Assembly (NCBI RefSeq): GCF_018860565.1
Contig: NZ_JAHKPS010000025.1
Span: 1-64,000 of the forward strand
Direction: 5' to 3'
DNA: 64,000 nucleotides
Source of the DNA: Winogradskyella psychrotolerans
GTDB lineage: Bacteria; Bacteroidota; Bacteroidia; Flavobacteriales; Flavobacteriaceae
Both the position numbers and the translations under genes were made by a program. The notes under the pieces are model-generated. The model ran no database searches. It saw only the letters and a list, made by a program, of their open reading frames with translations, and had not been told where the DNA came from. The first letter of the stretch is position 1. Every line of letters begins with the position of its first letter. Positions 1 through 9,146 of this stretch are shown here, piece by piece.

Positions 1-66
1 GAATCTATCTTGAAGTAAATCAATTAACCTTTTTTATTATCTTCATTCTTTATTTGGAATTGAATT

Positions 67-2499
67 ATGAAAGAAAATTTAGAATTAGATTTAGCATGGA
101 AGTTTGTAAACAATACTAATAGAAATGTCTTTTTAACAGGAAAGGCTGGTACTGGTAAAACCACCTTCTTACATAAACTAAAACTTCAGGGAAATAAACG
201 AATGGTCATTGTTGCTCCTACAGGAGTAGCTGCCATAAATGCTAAAGGTGTTACAATTCATTCTTTTTTTCAAATGCCGTTTGGACCTATTTTACCAAAT
301 GATGAAATGTCTTCATCAAGTTTCAAACGAAAATTCAGCAAAACTAAAATAGATATAATTAAGTCTTTAGACTTATTGGTCATTGACGAGATTAGTATGG
401 TTAGAGCTGATTTACTAGATGGTATAGATCAAACCTTAAGACGCTATAAGGATAGAAATAAAGTATTTGGCGGCGTACAGTTGTTAATGATTGGTGATTT
501 ACAACAATTGTCTCCAGTGATAAAGGATCATGAGTGGAGACTTCTAAAGCCCTTCTATAAGAATGCATTCTTTTTTAGTAGTATATCTTACCAAAATAGT
601 AATCCTATTACTATAGAACTAAAACATATTTATAGACAAGAAAATCCGCTGTTTATTAATATTTTGAATGAAATCAGGAATAATAATTTAAGCATTGCTT
701 TAGCCGAAGAATTAAATAAACGGTTTTCACCAGATTTTGAACCCAATGAAGATGATGGGTATGTGTCCCTAACCACACATAATAATAAAGCACGACAAAC
801 TAATTTGGTAGAGTTAGATAAGTTGAAAGGTAAAACATGGACATATAAAGCCATTATTGAAGGAAATTTTCCAGAACATTCTTTTCCTAATAAAGAAACA
901 TTAGAGTTAAAAGTTGGAGCACAGGTTATGTTTATTAAAAATGATAGCTCTCAAGAGAAACGATACTTTAATGGTAAAATAGGTAAGGTGCTATTATTAG
1001 AAAAGGATGAAGTTATTGTACACTGTCCGGATGACGATTTTAATATCACTACAAAATTAGAAACTTGGGAAAATATAAAATATACTGTTGATGCTGATAC
1101 CAAAGCTATCTCTGAAGATAAAATAGGTAGTTTTACACAAATTCCATTGCGCTTAGCTTGGTCTATTACAATTCATAAAAGTCAGGGATTAACTTTTGAA
1201 AAAGCAATTATTGATGCTCAGGGAGCTTTTGCTCACGGACAAACTTATGTGGCATTGAGTCGTTGTAAATCATTAGAAGGTTTGGTTTTAAAAAGTAAAA
1301 TTGAATCGAATCAAATAATTAGTGATTATAATGTTATTGAATTTAATAAGAAAGTAGAAGAAAATCAACCTAATGATTCTATTTTATTGGAATCAAAACG
1401 TAATTATCAATTAGATTTAATTTCAGAAGTATTCAATTTTTATGGCTTTATCTATCCCGCTAATCGTGTTTTAGATATTTATTATAAAAACAGAGGTAGT
1501 ATTGAAGGTACAATAGAAGCTCCGATTATTACAATTAAAGATAGTGTAACAAATCTTCTTAAAATAAGTAATGGTTTTAAATCACAATTACAAACTTTAG
1601 TCAACCTTAAAGATATTCCTGAGCTGAGCGATGTGGTGCAACAACGGTTTAAAAAAGCCTTGGGTTATTTTAAAGATCAAACGACTTCAACTATAGAAGC
1701 CCCTTTAAAAGAGTTAAATTTTTCTACTGATAACAAAGCCATTCAAAAAGATATTGTTAAGCAATTAGATACTTTAGAGGAACTATTAGAAGCTAAGCTT
1801 TCTTACTTTGAAGGTTTAACTGATGGTTTCAATACAGATACATTTTTAAACTTAAGAGCAAAATCAGTATTCTTAGGTAAAGAAAAGCCAAAGAAACAGC
1901 GTAAAACAATTATAGATGGTACAACTAATGTTGAACTGTTTGAATTATTACGAGAATTAAGAAATCAAATTGCTAAACGTGAAGGCTTAGTTCATTTTCA
2001 AATTTTTACACAAAAATCGTTATATGCCATGTGTGAATTACTACCAACTTCTAAACAAGAATTGAAAGAGGTTCATGGTATGGGTAAAACGAGAATTGAA
2101 AAATATGGGGCAGACATATTAAAAGTTATAACGGATTATTGTAATGAAAATGATATTGAAACTTCTAACGATCATTCTGTATTTGATGAATTAAAACCTA
2201 AAAAACGAAAAGGGGATACCAAGAAAATATCTTTAGATTTATTTAAATCGGGAAAATCAATTGATCAAATTGCCTTAGAACGTGAATTAAATTCTAGTAC
2301 TATATTTGGACATCTAGCGGATTTTATTGCTTCAGGTGAAGTGAAAATTACGGATTTAATGTCTTCAACACATTATAAAGAATTAAAAGCGATTATCCCA
2401 ACTCTTACTTTCGAAAACCTTTCAGATTTAAAACATCAAATAGATGATAAATATTCTTATGGAGAATTACGATTGGTCCTTCAAGAATTAAAATCATAA
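67..2499 (+). CDS. PIF1-like DNA helicase with C-terminal HRDC and HTH domains
   Basis: Probable superfamily 1 helicase of the PIF1/RecD2-like group, acting on DNA in the cytoplasm. Walker A (GKAGTGKTT) lies at residues 25-33 and Walker B (LLVIDEIS) near 103-110. The late helicase motifs (TIHKSQGLTF, then YVALSR) lie near 370-410. Residues about 625-705 look like an HRDC domain, as in RecQ, and 715-800 like the helix-turn-helix domain often appended to Bacteroidota RecQ/PIF1 proteins. At 810 residues it is longer than a bare PIF1 core, as the extra domains explain. It stands alone and is followed by a bidirectional terminator. The helicase call is secure; its substrate is not known. Confidence 0.9.
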   Translation: MKENLELDLAWKFVNNTNRNVFLTGKAGTGKTTFLHKLKLQGNKRMVIVAPTGVAAINAKGVTIHSFFQMPFGPILPNDEMSSSSFKRKFSKTKIDIIKSLDLLVIDEISMVRADLLDGIDQTLRRYKDRNKVFGGVQLLMIGDLQQLSPVIKDHEWRLLKPFYKNAFFFSSISYQNSNPITIELKHIYRQENPLFINILNEIRNNNLSIALAEELNKRFSPDFEPNEDDGYVSLTTHNNKARQTNLVELDKLKGKTWTYKAIIEGNFPEHSFPNKETLELKVGAQVMFIKNDSSQEKRYFNGKIGKVLLLEKDEVIVHCPDDDFNITTKLETWENIKYTVDADTKAISEDKIGSFTQIPLRLAWSITIHKSQGLTFEKAIIDAQGAFAHGQTYVALSRCKSLEGLVLKSKIESNQIISDYNVIEFNKKVEENQPNDSILLESKRNYQLDLISEVFNFYGFIYPANRVLDIYYKNRGSIEGTIEAPIITIKDSVTNLLKISNGFKSQLQTLVNLKDIPELSDVVQQRFKKALGYFKDQTTSTIEAPLKELNFSTDNKAIQKDIVKQLDTLEELLEAKLSYFEGLTDGFNTDTFLNLRAKSVFLGKEKPKKQRKTIIDGTTNVELFELLRELRNQIAKREGLVHFQIFTQKSLYAMCELLPTSKQELKEVHGMGKTRIEKYGADILKVITDYCNENDIETSNDHSVFDELKPKKRKGDTKKISLDLFKSGKSIDQIALERELNSSTIFGHLADFIASGEVKITDLMSSTHYKELKAIIPTLTFENLSDLKHQIDDKYSYGELRLVLQELKS

Positions 2500-2572
2500 T
2501 TATTATACTTTTCTAGGTTATAGGTTAATGATAATAATATAGATGCTATGTCCAGATTTCACTCAATGGCAT

Positions 2573-2602
2573 AAAAAAAAGCTTCGTTATCGAAGCTTTT
2601 TT
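2573..2602. terminator. bidirectional rho-independent terminator
   Basis: A perfect 12-bp stem (AAAAAAGCTTCG paired with CGAAGCTTTTTT) closes a TTAT loop. A-tract and T-tract flank both sides, so it can stop the plus-strand helicase transcript and the long minus-strand lipoprotein operon that converge here. Confidence 0.85.
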
Positions 2603-2627
2603 GTAAAAGAAGACTAACTCTTTTATT

Positions 2628-3629
2628 CTATGATTTAATAATTTTAGCAACAGAACGTTTATTCGTGTTTTGTTCTATTATGTGGAGTAAATACATCCCT
2701 TTAGGATAATTTGAAAAATCCATTTTTTCAAGTCTACTATTCGTTGTTGTATGAATGAGTTTTTTTCCATGTATATCAAACAGTTGTAATGAATAGTTTA
2801 CATCTGTATGAAATTGAACATTTAATATCGTATGTGTTGGGTTAGGAAAAACCTTAAAATTTGTATGGTCTAAATTTTCTACAGATAAACTACTGTCTAC
2901 ATTAAAGAGTTCAAATATGTAAGCAGACCAGTTATTATCCATATTCTTTACTCTAAGATATAAATAATGAATGCCATCGGTCATATCTTCAGGAACGGGT
3001 ATGGCAAAAGTTTCATTAATTGTAAAACCTTCGGTTATTGGAATTGATGCACCATTACCAATGCCTGGATCAGTATCAAAAAAGTATTCTGCAGCTGTTA
3101 TAGGTGATGAAACAACATTAGAGATGGTTTGAATATAAAAGTAATCTCTGTAGAACAAACCCCAATTATGGTCTAAATCCTTTACACGTATATGTAATAC
3201 ATGCAAGCCATTATCGAGACCTGCAGTTGGAATATTAAAGGTGTCATTGAGTGTTTGATCAGCTGTAATAGATAAGGAAGTGCCATTGCCAACACCAGGA
3301 TCGGTATCGATAAAGTATTCAGCTTCACTTAAGTTTGAGCCTACAGGAGGAATTTCTATAGTATGTATATAAAAATAATCACGATAATACATACTCCATA
3401 TATCGTTAGTACCTTTAACTCGGATATGGAGTACATGCAATCCATTGCTTAATCCATTGGTTGGTATACTAAAGTTTGAACTAATAGTATTGCCAGAAGT
3501 AACTGCTAATTCATTGGCATTCCCAACACCAGGATCTAGGTCTATAAAATATTCGGCATCTGTAATCTGGCTCCAGCCATTACAAAATGCGCCTATAGTG
3601 CAAATCAGGATGAGTAAAATACGTTTCAT
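2628..3629 (-). CDS. secreted protein with three EYFID repeats and T9SS sorting tail
   Basis: Predicted secreted or surface protein of unknown function. A signal peptide (about 1-20) is followed by three repeats of roughly 75-85 residues, each beginning with AEYF(I/F)DxDPGxGN and ending in HIRVK or LRVKN followed by W. The last 80 residues are a type A T9SS sorting domain (VFPNPTHTILNVQF, then GMYLLHI). It lies 2 bp downstream of the beta-helix gene and is the last gene of the minus-strand operon, ahead of the terminator near 2.6 kb. The repeat pattern is common in Bacteroidota secreted proteins, but I know no activity for it. Confidence 0.85.
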   Translation of the reverse strand: MKRILLILICTIGAFCNGWSQITDAEYFIDLDPGVGNANELAVTSGNTISSNFSIPTNGLSNGLHVLHIRVKGTNDIWSMYYRDYFYIHTIEIPPVGSNLSEAEYFIDTDPGVGNGTSLSITADQTLNDTFNIPTAGLDNGLHVLHIRVKDLDHNWGLFYRDYFYIQTISNVVSSPITAAEYFFDTDPGIGNGASIPITEGFTINETFAIPVPEDMTDGIHYLYLRVKNMDNNWSAYIFELFNVDSSLSVENLDHTNFKVFPNPTHTILNVQFHTDVNYSLQLFDIHGKKLIHTTTNSRLEKMDFSNYPKGMYLLHIIEQNTNKRSVAKIIKS

Positions 3630-3631
3630 TA

Positions 3632-4672
3632 CTATTGTTTTTGTGTTGCAGTAAAGTCTACATTAAGTGTTTGTCCTGGAGCAACAACACTATTTGTAAT
3701 GGTGATACTTTCCGCATATGGAGTAAGATTAGGTCTACCATCGGGATCAAACGCAAAGTTATTTCCATAAAGACCTATATCTGTTCCATCGCTTCCTGCA
3801 TTGATTCCTGGTGATCCACTAGCTAAATTAAAGTCGTTAATATAAAAATCAGTTACAGATTCAAATGGCACGTTTTCAAATAAGGGATTGGTATTATCTA
3901 AATTATTGCTTCCTGATAACGGACTAATAGTAGCACCGTAATAGCTGTAGGTTATATTACTTACAAATGTTATTGTAGAACTATATATGCCTATTTCTGT
4001 TAGAGTCCCTGTAGATAAGAAAATATTGTTATTCACTAATGTGTTAGAGCAATAAGAGAAAAATGTTTCAGAACTAAATGTAGTAAGAAATATATTATTT
4101 GTAACGATTGAAGTATTATTGAGATTAGTAATGGAACCTCTTAAAAAATTATTCTTTATCTGCCAATTGTTAGTCCCTGTTTGAGAGTTTATATTTGTGC
4201 TAGTACTTGAAAAATAATTGCCTTCAATAATCCATCCATCACTAAGGTTATCAGTAGTAGATCCGGTAACATTAGATCTAATACGATTGTTAATAATGTG
4301 CATATTGGTTTGATCGGGACTAGTACTGGATGTACCGCACTTTATATTGTTAATTGATAAACCTTTTATTTGTGAACCAGCTGAATTATTAATAAACGTA
4401 ATGGTATTAAGGCTAGCGATTTCGTCTCCAGTAACATCAGAGTTGTGACCAAGCCCCATAATAGTGAGCGTTTTATCAATAGTTATAGACTCATAAGAAT
4501 TAGGAGAAGGGTGCACTTGAATTATATCTCCTGTACTAGCTGTATTTATAGCAGTTTGCAAATCTGTAAATTGGGCTCCAGATTGATCTCGGTTGTCAAC
4601 GGTGTGAATCGTTTGGGAAAAGCCAAATAGATTCAGTAATGTGCATAAAATAGTAATTTTTAAAGTTTTCAT
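3632..4672 (-). CDS. secreted right-handed beta-helix protein
   Basis: Predicted exported parallel beta-helix (pectate-lyase-like fold) protein of 346 residues with a cleavable signal peptide (about 1-19, FGFSQ). The stretch FTDLQTAINTASTGDIIQVH near residue 40 is the usual start of such a fold. It is followed by Asn/Ile/Ser-rich short coils and by a segment seen in 'choice-of-anchor' beta-helix proteins (SGSPGINAGSDGTDIGLYG). It has no T9SS tail of its own, but the gene 2 bp downstream encodes one. No catalytic residues are recognisable, so binding or structure is as likely as lyase activity. Confidence 0.75.
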   Translation of the reverse strand: MKTLKITILCTLLNLFGFSQTIHTVDNRDQSGAQFTDLQTAINTASTGDIIQVHPSPNSYESITIDKTLTIMGLGHNSDVTGDEIASLNTITFINNSAGSQIKGLSINNIKCGTSSTSPDQTNMHIINNRIRSNVTGSTTDNLSDGWIIEGNYFSSTSTNINSQTGTNNWQIKNNFLRGSITNLNNTSIVTNNIFLTTFSSETFFSYCSNTLVNNNIFLSTGTLTEIGIYSSTITFVSNITYSYYGATISPLSGSNNLDNTNPLFENVPFESVTDFYINDFNLASGSPGINAGSDGTDIGLYGNNFAFDPDGRPNLTPYAESITITNSVVAPGQTLNVDFTATQKQ

Positions 4673-4766
4673 AATATGTATTTATTTAATTAATAAATGT
4701 GTGATATGTTTTTTTTAAGTCGGGTTAAAAGTGTCTTTTTAGTAGTGTATTTGTTTTTATAAAGTG

Positions 4767-5327
4767 TCAATTGTTGCTGTACGCATTATACTCAAACTCT
4801 CCATCTACAATGTAAGTTTCTTCAATTTCATCGCCATTGATATTGACTTTATCAACAGCAATTCCTTGGAAAGATCCCTTTATACTAGTAACATAAATAT
4901 CATTATGTTCAATTTGCAGAACTTCTACAGAAATAGATTTGGCTTCTAGACCTAATTCTAAATCATTAAATCCAAAAAGTAAATCGAAATCTGTATGGCC
5001 ATCTAATACTTCAGTCAAACCTGTTCTTGCAGGAATACTTAATGATGCATTAATAGATTGATTGATATCGTTATAAACGATTACGGCCTTCTTTAAGGTT
5101 TGAGAATTGCTCTCAGGAAAAATATTGGCTACAGCAATTACGCTTGGATTACTGATATTATCAGTCACAATATTGAACGTATCGTTTACTTGATTGCCAG
5201 TGACACTATAATTGATATAAATAAGTTGTTGTGGAGTATCATTAGAATCATCATTATTTTTACTGCAAGACATCGTAATTAACGATAAGAGCAATAAGAG
5301 TTTTATTGTAGGCAATATAGGCTTCAT
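4767..5327 (-). CDS. hypothetical lipoprotein, paralogue of the gene at 5869
   Basis: Predicted outer-membrane or surface lipoprotein of 186 residues. The lipobox (ITMSC) gives a lipidated Cys near residue 21, followed by an Asn/Asp-rich tether. The body has a pattern shared with the product of 5869-6534: an N-terminal YxYSxTGxxVN(D/H)xF segment, IKGSFxG in the second half, and VxGxFEY at the C-terminus. The two therefore appear to be diverged duplicates, probably beta-rich. It sits 10 bp after the beta-barrel gene in the same operon. Function unknown. Confidence 0.75.
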   Translation of the reverse strand: MKPILPTIKLLLLLSLITMSCSKNNDDSNDTPQQLIYINYSVTGNQVNDTFNIVTDNISNPSVIAVANIFPESNSQTLKKAVIVYNDINQSINASLSIPARTGLTEVLDGHTDFDLLFGFNDLELGLEAKSISVEVLQIEHNDIYVTSIKGSFQGIAVDKVNINGDEIEETYIVDGEFEYNAYSNN

Positions 5328-5337
5328 ATGATACGAT

Positions 5338-5847
5338 TTATAAATTAAACTTTACACCGTCTGCAATAACAAGCTGTCCACCATCTATTATAACGTATTT
5401 TATTTCTGCGAAAGGGGTGATGCTACTTCCGATGTTAAAATTGGCACCTGCGCCTAAGTTGAGACCGATACGACCATCACTACTAGAGAAATCACCTCCT
5501 AATCCAAAGCTGTTTTCGTATTTTACTTTAATACTAGAGTAGTTAAGACCTGCAATACCGTAAACATCAATGTTTTCTTCATCTAGAAAGTAATAGTTGG
5601 CATTGGCATTAACTTCAAACCAGTTTATTTTTATACCGCTTTCATCTTTAGGTAAATAATAAATAAACGATGGTGAAATGGTTAATTTTTCCATTATCGG
5701 AAACTCTGCATTGGCACCTAAACCTATAGTTTTAATTTCGGTACCATAACCTAATAGTGCTCCTATTTTTGTGTCTGATTGAGCTGACGCTGTAAGAGAA
5801 AATGTGATAATAACTATGGCTGTAATTAATATATGGATTTTTTTCAT
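5338..5847 (-). CDS. outer-membrane beta-barrel protein
   Basis: 169 residues with a signal peptide (about 1-22, ending SASAQS) and alternating hydrophobic/polar strands rich in Gly and aromatic residues. It looks like a small OmpA/OmpW-type 8-strand beta-barrel in the outer membrane. Recognisable stretches are GLGANAEFPI, NANANYYFL and LGAGANFNIGSSITPF, and the last residue of VKFNL is hydrophobic. It lies between two paralogous lipoprotein genes in a tight minus-strand operon, so it may be the membrane partner of those lipoproteins; that is inference only. Confidence 0.75.
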   Translation of the reverse strand: MKKIHILITAIVIITFSLTASAQSDTKIGALLGYGTEIKTIGLGANAEFPIMEKLTISPSFIYYLPKDESGIKINWFEVNANANYYFLDEENIDVYGIAGLNYSSIKVKYENSFGLGGDFSSSDGRIGLNLGAGANFNIGSSITPFAEIKYVIIDGGQLVIADGVKFNL

Positions 5848-5868
5848 GATTGAATATTTAAGATTATT

Positions 5869-6534
5869 TTACAAGTTATTGTTAGGTATCGTGTATTCAA
5901 AGCTACCTGTGACAGAGTGTAGTAATTCTTCTGGCTCAGAAGTTGGACCGGTATAGGCTTTGTAATATGCCTGCCCTTCAAAACTCCCTTTAATATGTCC
6001 AAGTGTTAAAATTCCAAAATCATTATAGGTTTCTTCATATTCAGTAATTGTTAGACTAATATTTTTTGAAAGTAAATGAGTAAGTAAATCGTTATCACCA
6101 TCATTATCACCATCATAGAAAGCATATAGTTCTCCAAACAAAAATTTCATATTAAAAATAGGCTCCTCTGTTATATTACCGGTTGATCCTGTTTCAATTT
6201 CACCAAGAGCAAATTCACCTATATTAGTAGGAAGTGTCATATAAATCTCCTTAAAATCATCACCAGGTAATGACCTTGCAAACACTAAACTTGCAACTTG
6301 TGTTGTTCCTTCATTATATACGTGTCCAAGTATCGTTATATTATCATTTTCAATTTCCTGAAATTCTGAAATAGTAAATGAGTGATTAACAGCACTACCT
6401 GTTATGCTGTAATACATATAATTACTTTGAGATTGTGGGTCGTCGTCATTAGTAATGTCATCACTACTTGAGCAGGTATGCAACATTGTGGGTACTATGA
6501 CCGTCAATATGATTTTTATAAAATTTGTTTTCAT
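5869..6534 (-). CDS. hypothetical lipoprotein, paralogue of the gene at 4767
   Basis: Predicted lipoprotein of 221 residues. The lipidated Cys follows MLHTC near residue 21, with a Ser/Asp-rich linker after it. It shares with the 186-residue lipoprotein an initial MYYSITGSAVN segment, GHIKGSFEGQ in the second half and VTGSFEY at the end. An acidic DGDNDGDND stretch near residue 140 could bind calcium, though nothing else supports that. Spacing to both neighbours is about 20 bp or less, consistent with co-transcription. Function not recognised. Confidence 0.75.
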   Translation of the reverse strand: MKTNFIKIILTVIVPTMLHTCSSSDDITNDDDPQSQSNYMYYSITGSAVNHSFTISEFQEIENDNITILGHVYNEGTTQVASLVFARSLPGDDFKEIYMTLPTNIGEFALGEIETGSTGNITEEPIFNMKFLFGELYAFYDGDNDGDNDLLTHLLSKNISLTITEYEETYNDFGILTLGHIKGSFEGQAYYKAYTGPTSEPEELLHSVTGSFEYTIPNNNL

Positions 6535-6550
6535 AATGTAGTTTTGTTTA

Positions 6551-8239
6551 TTAATTTTTAAATCCAGAGAGTAAATTCATTGATTGATAATCTTTTTTAC
6601 TAATAGTTGTAGGTTTCTTGTCTAGAGATTTTGCTGTTATACTTATATTATTCTTAGATTTCTTTTTATCAATCATTTCCATTTCCATAATTAAACCATT
6701 AGAGAATTGGGATAGAATTTTGGGATCTATGTCTGGTAAATCCATGTTTTTTACGCCATTAAAGTTCATGAAATGACTAAGTTTTATAGGTGCTTCTATA
6801 GTATGGTACATTTTTATAATATACTTGTCGTCTTCAAGCTGTAGGCCTTTGCAATTGTAGTTTAATATGGTTTTTGAAGCTAAATCTGTAATTTTAAAAT
6901 TTGGTTTGTCATTAGTATTTTTAAGTTCTGGAATAGGATACATTTGAAAAAAATTATGGCCTTGAGTCTCCATAAACATGACCATAATATTAAGATTTGA
7001 ATCAAATAACATGGTAGCATTACCTTTGTTTTTTGATTTGTTATCTACCATTTTTGTTGCTTGATAGTTTGCATTTTCTTTAATTAAGAAAGTCATATCT
7101 ATGGCTTCTTTTTTTCTTGAAGCCATCAATATTTCGGTTTCAAGTTGCCAATCAAAATCATAAGAATCGGGTAACATTTTTGCAGTAACTTTGTTATTTT
7201 TTAATGCATTTCTGGCAGATTTTACTTGACCTTTTGAATTACTAGTATCATAATCATCCTCATCAATATCTTCAGTGTTTTTGTCTTTTTTAAAAGATCC
7301 CATTACTAATCCCATCATATCTTGGCCACGAGGTTTTACTTCTCTAGCTGGTGGCAGATTGACTTCTACAGGTGTGTATTCGTAAATAATTAGGCTTTCT
7401 CCAGGCGGCATCATGTCCATGTCAAAAGCATTCATAGACTGTTCTGTATCTGATTTATTAGTATATATTTCAATAAGACGATCGTTGTCATCAAAAATCA
7501 CATAACTACCATCATAGCCAGGCTCGTTTAGAAATTCAAACTTTGTATAGCTTTTTCCTCTTAAGGATTGTTTACTTTCTTTAAAATCCTCATATCTAAA
7601 ATGTTCGGGTTTGTATATAAAGGCAAATTCTACAAAACCATTAAACGGATTTGGGGTTATATTTTTATCCATTTGCTTTTGTGTGTTTGCCATAAATGGT
7701 TCTGGAGGTAGCTTTAGCATTTCTAACATCATGTTTGGCATCATCATTCCTTGACCTCCTGATGCTATTAGTGAAGATTTGTTGTAAGCATGTGCTTTGT
7801 CATTATAAGCATATATAAATCCTTCACTGTCTGTATAACCTGGTTTAGGTGTTTTGTTAGATTCTAATCGTACAGCGACTTCTTCTGCATCAAAATATTG
7901 TGTCTGATTGCTATTTCCATTTTCATGTATTTTAAGAACAACATCTTCCTTGTAGAAGTCTGTTTTATATTTGGTGTTAAGCTCTAGTGCAGAATTTGTT
8001 GATTCAGATTCGATTTGTTCTTCTGAATTTTTACGACTTCTTTTTTTAGACTTGTTTGTTGTTGTAGCATCATCTATGGTTTTTTCTGTTTTCTTTGAGA
8101 CAACCTGATCAGTTTTTTTTAAAATGGTACGTTCGGCAGCTTGTTCTGCTTTTTTTCTTATCTTTTTTAAGATTTGAGCGTCTACATTTACGACCATGAA
8201 GAGGCTGAAAATCATTAATAGTATGTGTTTCGTTTTCAT
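6551..8239 (-). CDS. exported DUF4412-like protein, Met-rich in the middle
   Basis: Periplasmic or surface protein of 562 residues with a signal peptide (about 1-21, VNVDA). A strongly basic segment (KKIRKKAEQAAER and similar, to about residue 70) follows. The C-terminal half (FKITDLASKTILNYNCKGLQ, then IKLSHFMNF) resembles the DUF4412 family of Bacteroidota exported proteins. Residues about 163-178 (GMMMPNMMLEMLK) and 270-280 (MDMDMMPP) are unusually rich in methionine. It is in the middle of the lipoprotein operon, 16 bp before the next gene. The DUF4412 assignment is from memory of the motif; the activity is unknown. Confidence 0.7.
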   Translation of the reverse strand: MKTKHILLMIFSLFMVVNVDAQILKKIRKKAEQAAERTILKKTDQVVSKKTEKTIDDATTTNKSKKRSRKNSEEQIESESTNSALELNTKYKTDFYKEDVVLKIHENGNSNQTQYFDAEEVAVRLESNKTPKPGYTDSEGFIYAYNDKAHAYNKSSLIASGGQGMMMPNMMLEMLKLPPEPFMANTQKQMDKNITPNPFNGFVEFAFIYKPEHFRYEDFKESKQSLRGKSYTKFEFLNEPGYDGSYVIFDDNDRLIEIYTNKSDTEQSMNAFDMDMMPPGESLIIYEYTPVEVNLPPAREVKPRGQDMMGLVMGSFKKDKNTEDIDEDDYDTSNSKGQVKSARNALKNNKVTAKMLPDSYDFDWQLETEILMASRKKEAIDMTFLIKENANYQATKMVDNKSKNKGNATMLFDSNLNIMVMFMETQGHNFFQMYPIPELKNTNDKPNFKITDLASKTILNYNCKGLQLEDDKYIIKMYHTIEAPIKLSHFMNFNGVKNMDLPDIDPKILSQFSNGLIMEMEMIDKKKSKNNISITAKSLDKKPTTISKKDYQSMNLLSGFKN

Positions 8240-8250
8240 AATAAATGTGA

Positions 8251-8592
8251 TTATAAATTGTTAAACCATTTTATATAATGTGTGCCTAAAAGGGGAACAG
8301 GTTTTTCTCTTTCGTTAATAGCATTTATAAATCCCATAATCCACATATAGAGTAAAACAAAGACACCAATGATGTTAATGAGCCAACCTAATATTGGTAC
8401 AAGTCCAATGATGCCCAAAGCAAGACCTGTTATGGCTAAGCCTAAGGATTGGGTAATATGATATTTTGCAAAATCATCTTTTTTGTCATTGTTCATCACA
8501 AAAGCAATAATGAGTCCTATAATGGTTAAATAGGCAATGATGGCAATTGTTTTACCTTCTGAAGATGTTGTTTTTGTTTTTGCTGATTCCAT
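8251..8592 (-). CDS. small DUF4870/Tic20-like membrane protein
   Basis: 113 residues with three to four predicted membrane helices: about 15-33 (IAIIAYLTIIGLIIAFVM), 50-70 (LAITGLALGIIGLVPILG) and 72-92 (LINIIGVFVLLYMWIMGF). The FAKYHITQSLGL segment between helices is typical of the DUF4870 (Tic20-like) small membrane proteins of unknown role. It is the only clear inner-membrane protein in the lipoprotein operon and is spaced 11-14 bp from both neighbours. Confidence 0.8.
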   Translation of the reverse strand: MESAKTKTTSSEGKTIAIIAYLTIIGLIIAFVMNNDKKDDFAKYHITQSLGLAITGLALGIIGLVPILGWLINIIGVFVLLYMWIMGFINAINEREKPVPLLGTHYIKWFNNL

Positions 8593-8606
8593 AAGATTTG
8601 TTGTTT

Positions 8607-9134
8607 TTAAAATGTAACGTTTATGTTTCCTGAAATTGGAAAGTTCCTACCATACTCCATCATTCCACTGCCTTCTCCTTCAAAGGTCATCCGTAGTCCT
8701 TTAGGTGTGATTTTAGAAATATTGATGGTTCCTTTTCTAAATATGATGCGTTTATTCATTTGCTTAACATCTCTATCTTTATTAAAGAGGTTGAGATCAA
8801 CAGTTTGTTTTTCTGAATTCACATTTGGAATGTTGTATGTTGCTGAGCCTTTTTGTAAAATATCTGTATGAAAGAGGTTAAAGTTGATTTGTAACGGATT
8901 ATCATTATCCCTAAAAACAAGCAGAATTGAATCGTTTTGAAACTTGTTTTGTATTTGTGGTATTAATTGATTTTGCTTTATTTCAAATGATTTGTCTTCC
9001 ATGGTGACTTGAATTGCAACATTTGAATCATTAGTACTGTAAGCAATACTATTTGTTTGAGTATTATTGTTGTTACAAGCTATGATTAAGCAAAAGGTGC
9101 TTATTGTTAGTATAAATTTTAATTGAGGTTTCAT
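8607..9134 (-). CDS. hypothetical lipoprotein
   Basis: 175 residues with a lipobox (CLIIAC) placing the lipidated Cys at about residue 20, then an Asn/Thr-rich tether. The body is beta-rich, with paired pieces such as LQINFNLFHTDIL and GTINISKITPKGLRMTFEG and the ending ISGNINVTF. The last part is loosely like the C-termini of the two paralogous lipoproteins downstream, but too weakly to call homology by eye. It lies 12 bp after the cupredoxin-like gene. Function unknown. Confidence 0.7.
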   Translation of the reverse strand: MKPQLKFILTISTFCLIIACNNNNTQTNSIAYSTNDSNVAIQVTMEDKSFEIKQNQLIPQIQNKFQNDSILLVFRDNDNPLQINFNLFHTDILQKGSATYNIPNVNSEKQTVDLNLFNKDRDVKQMNKRIIFRKGTINISKITPKGLRMTFEGEGSGMMEYGRNFPISGNINVTF

Positions 9135-9146
9135 GTCTTAAAGTCT

